Shown piece after piece: positions 34,996 through 42,776 of a stretch of DNA of 64,000 nucleotides. This DNA is from Hyphomicrobiales bacterium. Lineage in GTDB: Bacteria; Pseudomonadota; Alphaproteobacteria; Rhizobiales; Rhizobiaceae. The position numbers and the translations under genes were made by a program. Location: the NCBI GenBank assembly GCA_900469475.1, contig UBXG01000006.1, forward strand, positions 410,820 through 474,819. Direction: 5' to 3'. The notes beneath the pieces are model-generated. The model saw only the letters and a list, made by a program, of their open reading frames with translations. It was not told the DNA's origin and made no database searches. Within the stretch, counting starts at the first letter, position 1. Every line of letters starts with the position of its first letter.

Positions 34996-36537
34996 TCACT
35001 GCGCGGCCAGCTCCATCACCTTCACTTGAGTTGCATCCGCGCGATCCAGGAAGCCGGTGACCCGTCCTTCATGCATGACCATGATACGGTCGCTCATGCC
35101 GAGCACCTCGGGCATTTCCGAGGAGATCATGATCACGGCGACGCCGTTGCGCGCCATTTCGGTGACGAGACGATGGATCTCCGCCTTGGCGCCGACATCG
35201 ATGCCGCGCGTCGGCTCGTCCAGGATCAGAATGCGGGGATTGGTGAGCATCCACCGGCCGATCAGCGCCTTCTGCTGGTTGCCGCCGGAAAGATTTTCGA
35301 TGCGCTCGTCAAGGTTCGGCGTCTTGACGCGCAACTTCCTGGCCATCTCCTCGCAGGCCTCTTCGATCGCGCCTTCCTGCACGAAGCCGCCGCGCACGAA
35401 CTGGTCATGCAGCACCGCGACCTGCATGTTCTCCAGCACGCTGAGGATGAGAAGACAGCCCGTATCCTTGCGGTCTTCCGTGAGGAAAGCCATGCCGTGG
35501 CGGATCGCCATCGCCGGCGACGAAATCTCGGTCTTCTTGCCGAAAAGCTCGATCGTGCCGGACGAGGCGGGCGTCACGCCGAAGATGGTCTCCGCGACAT
35601 TGGACCGGCCCGATCCGACAAGCCCAGCCACGCCGAGAATTTCACCAGCCCTGACGTCGAAGGACACATTGGAGAAGACGCCATCGAGGCTCAGATCCTT
35701 GACCGACAGCACGGTTTCGCCGATCGGCACCTCTTCCTTCGGGAACATCTGCGTGATCTCGCGGCCGACCATCATGCGGATGATATCGTCGCGGGTCACA
35801 TCGGTCGAAGCGTGCGTGCCGATATATTTGCCGTCGCGGAAAACCGAGAATTCGTCGGCAATCTCGAACAGCTCATTCATCTTGTGGGTGATATAGACGA
35901 TGCCGATGCCCTGGGCGCGCAGGTCGCGGATGATCTGGAATAGATGCGCCACCTCGCGTTCCGTCAGAGCCGAGGTCGGCTCATCCATGATCAGCACGTC
36001 GGAATTATAAGAGACCGCCTTGGCGATTTCGACCATCTGCCGGCTCGCGACGGAAAGCTCACGGACCTGGATCTCGGGATCGATGGAAATGTTGAGGCGC
36101 TGGAAGAGCTCCTCGGTCTTGCGGCTCATCTCGGCGTGATCGACGAGACCGAACCGGTTCTTCGGCTCACGCCGGATCCAGATATTCTCGGCAACCGTCA
36201 TGAAGGGCATCAGGTTCAGTTCCTGATGGATCATGGCAATGCCGTTTTCCAGCGCGTCGAGCGGTGACTTCAGACGGATTTCGACGCCCTTGAGACGTAC
36301 CTCGCCCTGATCGGGAATATAGATGCCGGCCAGGATCTTCATCAGCGTCGACTTGCCCGCGCCGTTTTCGCCCATCAGCGCATGCACCGTCCCGCGCTTC
36401 AGGCGGAAGGAAACGTCGTCCAGAGCGACCACGCCGGGAAATTCCTTGCGGATGCCTTCGGCGCTCAGCAGATAGGTGGCATTGGGGACAACGCCGCTGG
36501 CGCGCACCGCCGCCATGGTGGATGGGCTCACAACCAT
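34996..36537 (-). CDS. iatA: Sugar (probably myo-inositol) ABC transporter ATP-binding protein
   Basis: RbsA/MglA-type double ATPase, 513 aa. The first half has Walker [11 protein letters not shown]-loop [14 protein letters not shown], a signature-like [14 protein letters not shown] and Walker [12 protein letters not shown]. The second half has a degenerate Walker A (GLVGSGRSN), the signature [15 protein letters not shown] and [14 protein letters not shown]. The asymmetry is normal for this family. GGGAGGG precedes the ATG at 36537. The inositol assignment depends on operon context and promoter sites; ribose or another sugar is the alternative. Confidence 0.78.
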   Translation of the reverse strand: MVVSPSTMAAVRASGVVPNATYLLSAEGIRKEFPGVVALDDVSFRLKRGTVHALMGENGAGKSTLMKILAGIYIPDQGEVRLKGVEIRLKSPLDALENGIAMIHQELNLMPFMTVAENIWIRREPKNRFGLVDHAEMSRKTEELFQRLNISIDPEIQVRELSVASRQMVEIAKAVSYNSDVLIMDEPTSALTEREVAHLFQIIRDLRAQGIGIVYITHKMNELFEIADEFSVFRDGKYIGTHASTDVTRDDIIRMMVGREITQMFPKEEVPIGETVLSVKDLSLDGVFSNVSFDVRAGEILGVAGLVGSGRSNVAETIFGVTPASSGTIELFGKKTEISSPAMAIRHGMAFLTEDRKDTGCLLILSVLENMQVAVLHDQFVRGGFVQEGAIEEACEEMARKLRVKTPNLDERIENLSGGNQQKALIGRWMLTNPRILILDEPTRGIDVGAKAEIHRLVTEMARNGVAVIMISSEMPEVLGMSDRIMVMHEGRVTGFLDRADATQVKVMELAAQ

Positions 36538-36610
36538 TTTTCCCTCCCGGGCAGATCGGATTTCAAGGGATGCGGGCTTTCAAGCCCGCATCCGTCGATC
36601 ACTCTCGTCC

Positions 36611-37537
36611 TCAGTTCTTCTTGACGAAGTCCTTGACGTTGGTCGGCGTGACGAGCTGGAAGGGGATGTAGACCTTTTTCTCGATCTTATCGCCCTTAGC
36701 GAGCTTGAGTGCGGCGTCCACTGCACCCTTGCCCTGGCCGGCAGCATCCTGGAACACGGTGACCTTCAGGTCGCCGGCCTGCATGGCGGCAAGCGCATCC
36801 TGCGTGGCGTCGACGCCGGCAACGATGATCTTGTCCAGCGACTTGCCGGACGCTTTCAGCGCCTGGATGGCGCCGATCGCCATTTCGTCGTTGTTGGAGA
36901 TGACGGCATCGAATTCGATGCCACTGGAGAGCCAGTTGGTCATCAGGTCGGCACCCTGGGTGCGCTGCCAGTTGGCGGTCTGCTCCTGAACGATCTTGAT
37001 GCCCTTGCACTCATCGGTCGCCACGACATCATGGACGTCCTTGGTGCGCATGCGGGCAGCCTGGTTGGAAAGCTCGCCCATCATGATGACGGCCTTGCCC
37101 TTGCCGCCCAGCAACCGGCAGACTTCCTTGGCCTCCAGCGTACCGGATTCCTGTTCGTTGGAGGCGACGAAAGCCTGCTTGTCCGGGAGGCTGTCCACGT
37201 TTGCCGGCTCGCGGTTGACGTAGACGAGCGGGATCTTGGCATCGGCGGCAAGCTTGGAAATCGCGGCCGTCGCGTCGGTATCGACCGGATTCACGATGAT
37301 GGCATCGACCTTACTGGCGATGAAGTTCTGGATCTGGCTCTGCTGTTTGGCGATGTCGTTCTGGGCGTCTTCGACCTGCAGCGTCACGCCCTTGTCCTTG
37401 GCGTAGTCCTGCATGCCATTGCGTAGAACCGTCAGGAAGTTGTCGTCGAACAGAGCCATCGAAACGCCGATGGTTTGGGCGTGGGCAGCGGTCGACAGCA
37501 GAAGCGCCATCGCAGAGCCAAGGATAAATTTCTTCAT
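36611..37537 (-). CDS. ibpA: Sugar (probably myo-inositol) ABC transporter, periplasmic binding protein
   Basis: Periplasmic binding protein of the ribose-binding (Peripla_BP_4) type, 308 aa with a signal peptide (MKKFILGSAMALLLSTAAHA). Mature features: IGVSMALFDDNFLTVLRNGM, IIVNPVDTDATAAISKLAADAKIPLVYVNREP, ISNNDEMAIGAIQALK and GVDATQDALAAMQAG. It resembles rhizobial inositol-binding proteins such as IbpA. ATG at 37537 has GGAGG five bases upstream; a longer frame to 37567 runs through that site. First gene of the operon, transcribed leftward from the region with GGAA-N6-TTCC elements. Confidence 0.78.
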   Translation of the reverse strand: MKKFILGSAMALLLSTAAHAQTIGVSMALFDDNFLTVLRNGMQDYAKDKGVTLQVEDAQNDIAKQQSQIQNFIASKVDAIIVNPVDTDATAAISKLAADAKIPLVYVNREPANVDSLPDKQAFVASNEQESGTLEAKEVCRLLGGKGKAVIMMGELSNQAARMRTKDVHDVVATDECKGIKIVQEQTANWQRTQGADLMTNWLSSGIEFDAVISNNDEMAIGAIQALKASGKSLDKIIVAGVDATQDALAAMQAGDLKVTVFQDAAGQGKGAVDAALKLAKGDKIEKKVYIPFQLVTPTNVKDFVKKN

Positions 37538-37684
37538 GTTTTCCTCCCAGATACGGTGCCCGGCCACACCCCTCCTGAATGCCGGAGCCCCCGGTTTCGA
37601 CCGCGGGGCCTTTACTCAATCGGCTGTCACTCCCATGGCAGCCATATCGAAAACGGAACAAACAAACCGTAAAATTCTTTATCC

Positions 37685-37698
37685 GGAATATTCATTCC
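37685..37698. promoter_or_regulatory. GGAA-N6-TTCC site 1 (IolR-type operator)
   Basis: GGAA-TATTCA-TTCC lies 148 bp upstream of the ibpA start. The GGAA-N6-TTCC motif is the conserved alphaproteobacterial inositol-regulon element recognised by the RpiR-type repressor IolR in Caulobacter and Sinorhizobium. The exact match is visible; regulation is inferred. Confidence 0.6.
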
Positions 37699-37822
37699 AT
37701 TTTTCATCACAAAGGTCAACAGCAAATTCTCGCCCCCGAAAGGGGCGCGGGTCACGACGAGTTTCTCGTCTCTGCTGCTGTAAGAGCGGCGGCCAAACCC
37801 TACATACGGGCGCCGACACCAT

Positions 37823-37836
37823 GGAACGGTTATTCC
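37823..37836. promoter_or_regulatory. GGAA-N6-TTCC site 2 (IolR-type operator)
   Basis: GGAA-CGGTTA-TTCC, extended by one base on each side to a TGGAA/TTCCA palindrome, lies 286 bp upstream of ibpA and 73 bp upstream of the DUF1993 gene. Two exact copies in one 370-bp gap support an inositol-responsive promoter; the divergent gene might be included. Confidence 0.6.
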
Positions 37837-37908
37837 ATCGACATGGGAACGGAATAGAATGTCGGCAAACCAACCGGCCGCGCCGCGGCCCCGCAATGGA
37901 GAACACGC

Positions 37909-38415
37909 ATGCCCTCGATGTACAGTTTCTCGGTCCCGATCTTTCAACGCGGCCTGCAAAACCTTTCGGCCTATCTCGACAAGATCGAAGCCTATGCGGC
38001 GGAAAAAGGCGTTGCGGCGGAGGAACTCGTTTCCGCACGGCTGATCGACGACATGCTGCCGCTGTCCGGCCAGTACCAGCGCGCTTCCGATACGGCGAAA
38101 CTCACCATCGCCCGTCTTGCCGGCATCGATGCGCCGCGCTTCGAAGATAACGAGACGACCGTCGCAGACCTGCGCGAACGTCTGAAGAAAACACAGGATT
38201 TCCTGGCGACGATCACCCCGGCGACGATGGAAGGAAGCGAGACGCGGGAAGTGACGGTCACGCCGGGAGGCAACAAGATCGTTTTCAAAGGTGAAGATTA
38301 TCTGGCGAAATTCGCGCTGCCGAACTTCTTCTTCCACGTGACGACGGCGCACGACATTCTGCGCAGCCGCGGCCTGGCGGTGGGTAAGATGAATTATCTT
38401 GGCGCACTCAGCTAA
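37909..38415 (+). CDS. DUF1993 family protein
   Basis: Cytoplasmic protein of 168 aa, from MYSFSVPIFQRGLQNLSAYLDKIEAYAAEKG, typical for DUF1993 (DinB-like four-helix proteins), to FALPNFFFHVTTAHDILRSRG with a possible metal-binding His pair near the C-terminus. Ribosome site TGGAG seven bases before the ATG. Function unknown. Divergent from ibpA and convergent with the sulfatase gene. Confidence 0.85.
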   Translation: MPSMYSFSVPIFQRGLQNLSAYLDKIEAYAAEKGVAAEELVSARLIDDMLPLSGQYQRASDTAKLTIARLAGIDAPRFEDNETTVADLRERLKKTQDFLATITPATMEGSETREVTVTPGGNKIVFKGEDYLAKFALPNFFFHVTTAHDILRSRGLAVGKMNYLGALS

Positions 38416-38421
38416 AATTAT

Positions 38422-39990
38422 TTAGGGCCGGAGCGAAACCGGCCCTTTTTCCGTCAGCTCCATGTAGGCCAACGTCTGGTCCAAATGCTCTGCTCGAAGA
38501 GAAAGGAGCTTTTCGGCGTAGGCAAGCCTGATCGCCGTATAGCCGCTGTCATTGGCGACATTCGAAAGCTCGGCCGGATCCTTCTCAAGATCGAAGAGCA
38601 GCGGCGGCAACCCGGCAAAATGGACATATTTGAAGCGCACGTCGCGCACGACGGCCAGATTGCAGGCATTGGATCGTAAGCCGAAATGCCGCTCCGGGAC
38701 ACCCTCGGCGATATCGCGAAAATCGAACTCCCAAAGGGCGGCATCGCGCCAGTGAGTTGGTTCGGGTCCTGCGAGGAACGGCAGCAGGCTTTCGCCATCG
38801 ACATGGTTTGCCGGCGCGATGCCGAGCCGTTCGCATAGGCTCGGGAAAATATCGGCCGCACTGGTGAAATGCTCTACCTGGCGGCCATGGGTGGCGGGTT
38901 GGCCGGGATCACGAATAACGAGCGGCACATGATAGCTGCCATCGAAGAAGCCGCCCTTGCCGAGCATCCAGTGATCGCCCATCATCTCGGCATGGTCAGA
39001 GGTGAAGACTATGACCGTATCGTCCCAGGCGCATGCATCCTTCAACGCCTGCCAGATCCGCCCAAGCTGCGCGTCGACCTCGGCGATCATGCCGTAGTAA
39101 ATCGCGCGGATGGCCGCAAAATCCTCAGACGTCCACTCATCAATGGAGCCATTGCCGCCATAGATGAAGCCGCCCTTGCCGATCAGCGGCAGGCCGAACG
39201 CGAGCAGCGGATGCAATACCATCTCGGTTTCGCGGTCGGCAGCGCGCACAAAAGCCGGGCCGTCAGCGGCCGAAAACATGCGGTTATAGGGTTCTGGCAC
39301 CGAGAAAGGCGGGTGCGGCCGCAGGAATGAAACATGCGCGAACCAGGGCTGATCCTGCTCTCCGAGCCAGCGGATGAACTCGCCTGCTAGAAATGCCGTC
39401 TGCGTCTCATCCTTGGAATAGGCAGGCGCATTGTTGGAAATTTCGCCGGGCTCGGCGCCGACGGGGATGTGGATATCGCGGCTGACGGCATCGGTACGGC
39501 CGCGCGACCGCAACCAGGAAAGCCATTGCTTTTCGTGCTCGGGCAGGAGCTGTCGCGGCGTAAAGCCGGGCAGCACGCCCTCATAGGTCGTCAAATGCGG
39601 ATCGTGCGGATCGCGGCTGCGCGGATCCGGCGCCGTGTCGGTATAGCCGAACAGCGTTGGGTCATAGCCGGCCCGGCGTGCGGCAAGCGCGATATTGTCG
39701 AAACGCGCGTCCAGCGGCGAACCGTTGCGGCAAACGCGATGGTTCATCTGATAGAGGCCGGTATAGAGCGTCGCCCGCGCCGGCGAACAGGGCGCCGTTC
39801 CGGCATAATGCCGCCGGAAGAGCACGCCCTCCTGTGCCAGCGCATCGACATTCGGCGTCTTTGCGCATTGATGTCCGACGGCGGAAAGGCAATCTCCCCG
39901 CCACTGGTCGGCCGAAATCAACAGGACGTTCGGACGTTTGCCCGCAGCACCAACGAAAGAACGTCGTTCAGTGCTGGTTGGATTTGGCAT
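38422..39990 (-). CDS. Sulfatase / phosphonate monoester hydrolase family enzyme
   Basis: Alkaline-phosphatase-superfamily hydrolase, 522 aa. The formylglycine motif is CSPAR within HYAGTAPCSPARATLYTGLYQMNHR. Metal ligands are visible at SADQWRGDCL (first Asp pair), FTSDHAEMMGDH and GKGGFFDGSYHVPL. Segments such as NHR, FGYTDTAPDPRSRDP and HFAGLPPLLFDLEKDPAELSN closely resemble the rhizobial phosphonate monoester hydrolase (RlPMH) type, so a phosphodiester or phosphonate monoester substrate is as likely as a sulfate ester. No signal peptide is seen, so probably cytoplasmic. It overlaps the end of galE by 23 bp on the same strand. Confidence 0.85.
   Translation of the reverse strand: MPNPTSTERRSFVGAAGKRPNVLLISADQWRGDCLSAVGHQCAKTPNVDALAQEGVLFRRHYAGTAPCSPARATLYTGLYQMNHRVCRNGSPLDARFDNIALAARRAGYDPTLFGYTDTAPDPRSRDPHDPHLTTYEGVLPGFTPRQLLPEHEKQWLSWLRSRGRTDAVSRDIHIPVGAEPGEISNNAPAYSKDETQTAFLAGEFIRWLGEQDQPWFAHVSFLRPHPPFSVPEPYNRMFSAADGPAFVRAADRETEMVLHPLLAFGLPLIGKGGFIYGGNGSIDEWTSEDFAAIRAIYYGMIAEVDAQLGRIWQALKDACAWDDTVIVFTSDHAEMMGDHWMLGKGGFFDGSYHVPLVIRDPGQPATHGRQVEHFTSAADIFPSLCERLGIAPANHVDGESLLPFLAGPEPTHWRDAALWEFDFRDIAEGVPERHFGLRSNACNLAVVRDVRFKYVHFAGLPPLLFDLEKDPAELSNVANDSGYTAIRLAYAEKLLSLRAEHLDQTLAYMELTEKGPVSLRP
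38425..38450 (+). terminator. Terminator of the DUF1993 gene, overlapping the sulfatase 3' end
   Basis: A perfect 7-bp stem GGGCCGG/CCGGCCC followed by TTTTT on the plus strand, starting ten bases after the DUF1993 stop. It lies inside the last codons of the convergent sulfatase gene. Confidence 0.8.
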
Positions 39991-40951
39991 GCCAGTTCCA
40001 TGCGGATTGGATGATCTCCGTCAGGTTATACTGGGGCGACCAGCCGAGAATATCGCGAGCCTTGTCGTTGTTGGCGACGAGCGTCGTCGAATCGCCCTCG
40101 CGGCGGCCGACATATTCGACCGGGAACGGCCGGTTCGACACGGTCTCGATCGTGCCCAGCAGTTCCTTCACCGTCGTTCCCGTGCCCGTGCCGAGATTGA
40201 GCGCGACGGAACCGCCGCCATCAAGCAGATATTCCACGGCGCGCACATGGGCATCGGCAAGATCGAGCACATGGATATAATCACGCACGCAGGTGCCGTC
40301 GCGCGTGTCATAATCGCTGCCGAACACCTTGAAGCCCTGGCGACGGCCAAGGGCGGCATCGATAGCGAGCGGGATAGCATGGGTTTCCGGCGTATGCCAC
40401 TCGCCGATGCGCCCCTCGAAATCAGCGCCGGCGGCGTTGAAATAGCGCAGGATGACGGAGCGCAGCCCCTTGTACTGGTCGTAATCGGCAAGCGCCTGCT
40501 CGACGATATATTTCGTGCGGCCGTAAGGATTGATCGGCACCTGCCGGTGGCTTTCGTCGAGCGGCACGCTCTGCGGCAGGCCGTAGGTCGCGCAGGTCGA
40601 GGAAAAGACAAAAGCCTTCACACCGGCCGCCTGGGCCGCCGAAAGCAGGGTCAGCGTGCCAATGACGTTGTTTTCATAGAAAGAAACGGGATCCTTGACC
40701 GACTCGCCGACCTCAATCAGCGCGGCGAAATGCAGGATGGCGGCAGGCTTGTGCTTGGCCAGCACCTCGTCGAGACGGGCGCGATCGCGGATATCGCCTT
40801 CCTCGGCGGGACCCCATTTGACGAATTCACGATGACCGTTGGAGAAATTGTCGTAGACGACGGGCTTGAACCCCTTGTTCGCCAGATCCAGACATGTGTG
40901 CGAACCGATATATCCGGCTCCGCCGACCACAAGCACCGTTTCTCCTGCCAT
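39968..40951 (-). CDS. galE: UDP-glucose 4-epimerase (ExoB/GalE type)
   Basis: Interconverts UDP-glucose and UDP-galactose, supplying galactose for exopolysaccharide and lipopolysaccharide; 327 aa. It has the NAD-binding VVGGAGYIGSHTCLDL, the catalytic Ser/Tyr/Lys set in FSSTCATYG and NPYGRTKYIVE, and the UDP-sugar loop YFNAAGADFEGRIGEWH. Nearly identical in feel to the ExoB protein of Rhizobium leguminosarum. Start chosen at ATG 40951 because AAGGG lies six bases upstream; ATG 40957 overlaps the ribosome site. The downstream sulfatase overlaps it by 23 bp. Confidence 0.95.
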   Translation of the reverse strand: MAGETVLVVGGAGYIGSHTCLDLANKGFKPVVYDNFSNGHREFVKWGPAEEGDIRDRARLDEVLAKHKPAAILHFAALIEVGESVKDPVSFYENNVIGTLTLLSAAQAAGVKAFVFSSTCATYGLPQSVPLDESHRQVPINPYGRTKYIVEQALADYDQYKGLRSVILRYFNAAGADFEGRIGEWHTPETHAIPLAIDAALGRRQGFKVFGSDYDTRDGTCVRDYIHVLDLADAHVRAVEYLLDGGGSVALNLGTGTGTTVKELLGTIETVSNRPFPVEYVGRREGDSTTLVANNDKARDILGWSPQYNLTEIIQSAWNWHAKSNQH

Positions 40952-41101
40952 GACCATCCCTTCTTAACTCACAAGGATTTGCCGCCTAAAGCGCGACGGA
41001 CCAGTTCGATCCGACGGTTACACTTAGAGAGCTGTAGCCGACTTGCAAGGCGCAAGAAAGGAGCAAGATTGGTAGTATCAAGAGCAAGCCCAGGCCGAAA
41101 G

Positions 41102-41785
41102 CTAAGCCGGCTTCACCTCCACCTTGCCGGTATGCATGAGAATTCCCGCAAGCGCCAGAACCGGCGGCAGCAGGAAACAAGCCATGCCGACAAACAAGAA
41201 TAGCGCCGCCGCCAGCGCACAACCGAAGGCAAAACCGCCGACCGCAGTCCCCATGCGGCCCAGCCGCGCTTTCATCGCCGCTTTTTCCTCCGCCTTGGCG
41301 CCTCGCAGCAGATCGGCGATGTCGATCATGATCTGCGTCGTCGTGCCCGTCATCATCGTCGTCGGCGGCGTCGAGCCGAGGTGAATGCGGTGCGCCGTCG
41401 TCTGAATGGCCATGGCGGCGACAAGCGTCATGCCTATCAGAAGCGGCTGCCAGCCATCTCCATCGCCGAACGGGCCAAAGCGCAAAGCGAGGATCGCCGC
41501 AAACGCGAGCAGTAGGAATTTCAGCGTCAGGATGATCCGCAGCGTCGGCAGATTGCGCCGCGAGAGCTCGCCGCCAATGAGACGTGCGAGGATGACGATG
41601 GCACAGAAGGTCGGCAGCGCCAGAAGCTTTGCCAGCGCACCCGAGGTTCCAAGCGCCAGGGAAGCGCCGAGCGTGACGAAATTGCCCGTCACATGCGCTG
41701 TAAACAGCCCATGCAGGGCAAGGAACCCGGCGGTATCGACATAGCCGCCATTGATGCTCAGAAGGGTAGGCAGACTCGGCTTCAT
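41102..41785 (-). CDS. DUF1275 (YoaK) family membrane protein
   Basis: Membrane protein of 227 aa with about six hydrophobic segments. It shows the DUF1275 opening LLSINGGYVDTAGFLALHGLFTAHVTGNFVTLG and the central TPPTTMMTGTTTQIMIDIADLL. Function unknown; members are often listed as putative transporters. The frame is open upstream to 41962, but the family start is MKPSLPTLLSINGG, so the ATG at 41785 is chosen. Confidence 0.88.
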   Translation of the reverse strand: MKPSLPTLLSINGGYVDTAGFLALHGLFTAHVTGNFVTLGASLALGTSGALAKLLALPTFCAIVILARLIGGELSRRNLPTLRIILTLKFLLLAFAAILALRFGPFGDGDGWQPLLIGMTLVAAMAIQTTAHRIHLGSTPPTTMMTGTTTQIMIDIADLLRGAKAEEKAAMKARLGRMGTAVGGFAFGCALAAALFLFVGMACFLLPPVLALAGILMHTGKVEVKPA

Positions 41786-41930
41786 CGCTTTCTCGCTCGC
41801 TTTGATCGTCTCCGACCTTATCGCGCCGAACAGCCGCCGATGTCGAGATATTTGCGGAATTAGGTAGCAACTGCCACCAACGAAGTACCTGCCTACCAAG
41901 GCCTCCTTTTCAGGCGGGCTGGAGGAGCGA

Positions 41931-42383
41931 CTACGCGGCTGCACTCTTCTTAGGGCGACCACCCTTTAGGCCATTGAGTCTCGATGAACTAGCTTTCGCA
42001 CCGGACTTTGCCTTCCCACCAGTCGAACCCAATTGCGCTGCCATCCATTTTCTGGAACCCAAAACTCCGTCCATCAGAGCTGGCACATAGAGATCGGCAT
42101 CGATATCCGGCCAGTGAAGCCCAAGGCCCTTGGCCTCGACAAGGACGTTGTTCAATTGCGAAGCGTTAGCACCTTGAAGCCCTTGCAGTTTCTCGACGGG
42201 GAAACCCAGGAACGATCCGTTGTTGAGCACCACAACAATGGCGTCATGCTCTGCGTCGTAGCGGGCCGACGTGGCATATGGCCCCATCTGCGACTTCATT
42301 CCGCTCATGTTGGCCATGTCGAACTCAAGATCAGAAATCTCCATGGATGCGTCTCCACGCTTCGCAGATACTTTTTCGCGCAT
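41931..42383 (-). CDS. DUF2442 domain protein
   Basis: 150 aa, with a DUF2442 core (RYDAEHDAIVVVLNNGSFLGFPVEKLQGLQGANASQLNNVLVEAKGLGLHWPDIDADLYVPALMDGVLG) and a basic, Lys/Gly/Ser-rich tail (LKGGRPKKSAAA) that resembles an AT-hook. An AAGGAG ribosome site precedes the ATG at 42383. Its start lies inside the DUF4160 gene (53-bp overlap), so the two are translationally coupled. DUF4160-DUF2442 pairs recur in bacterial genomes and have toxin-antitoxin-like architecture, but the activity is not established as far as I know. Confidence 0.8.
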   Translation of the reverse strand: MREKVSAKRGDASMEISDLEFDMANMSGMKSQMGPYATSARYDAEHDAIVVVLNNGSFLGFPVEKLQGLQGANASQLNNVLVEAKGLGLHWPDIDADLYVPALMDGVLGSRKWMAAQLGSTGGKAKSGAKASSSRLNGLKGGRPKKSAAA

Positions 42384-42579
42384 CGTTCAAACTCCTTACG
42401 ATCCTACCGAGTTCTGGTTTTCCGAACCCTCTGTTCTCTCTCAGCTCTGGCGGCCCATCAGGGCAGTTCATAATGAAAACCGCAGAGCAGCCGTTGCCAA
42501 TGACGTGTACATGGGCAGGCCGATGATCGTTGGGATAAATGACCGCTCGCAGCCCTGCGAAATTCAACACCGTTGGCAT
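42331..42579 (-). CDS. DUF4160 domain protein
   Basis: Small protein of 82 aa covering the whole DUF4160 domain: MPTVLNFAGLRAVIYPNDHRPAHVHVIGNG, then AVFIMNCPDGPPELRENRGF and a C-terminal helix ending in EAWRRIHGDF. The H-x-P-x-H-V-H-V stretch could bind metal or nucleic acid. First gene of a two-gene unit with DUF2442, just beyond the traA end, as is common in accessory regions. Confidence 0.85.
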   Translation of the reverse strand: MPTVLNFAGLRAVIYPNDHRPAHVHVIGNGCSAVFIMNCPDGPPELRENRGFGKPELGRIVRSLNDARKSICEAWRRIHGDF

Positions 42580-42776
42580 CTATGTTCACTTTATATCAAA
42601 ACCTAAGCGCTTAGGAAAGCGGCCTCTTTCGATCGCTGAAGAATTGAAGTCATGGACCGTCGCACTTAATCAGTGGTTGAATTGTCCACATTGATTTCGA
42701 TCGACTGCCGATCACCCTGGTATAGTCCGCGGCATGTTCAGACCCTGTCATTTTCCTTTTAAATCTTTGGACATTC

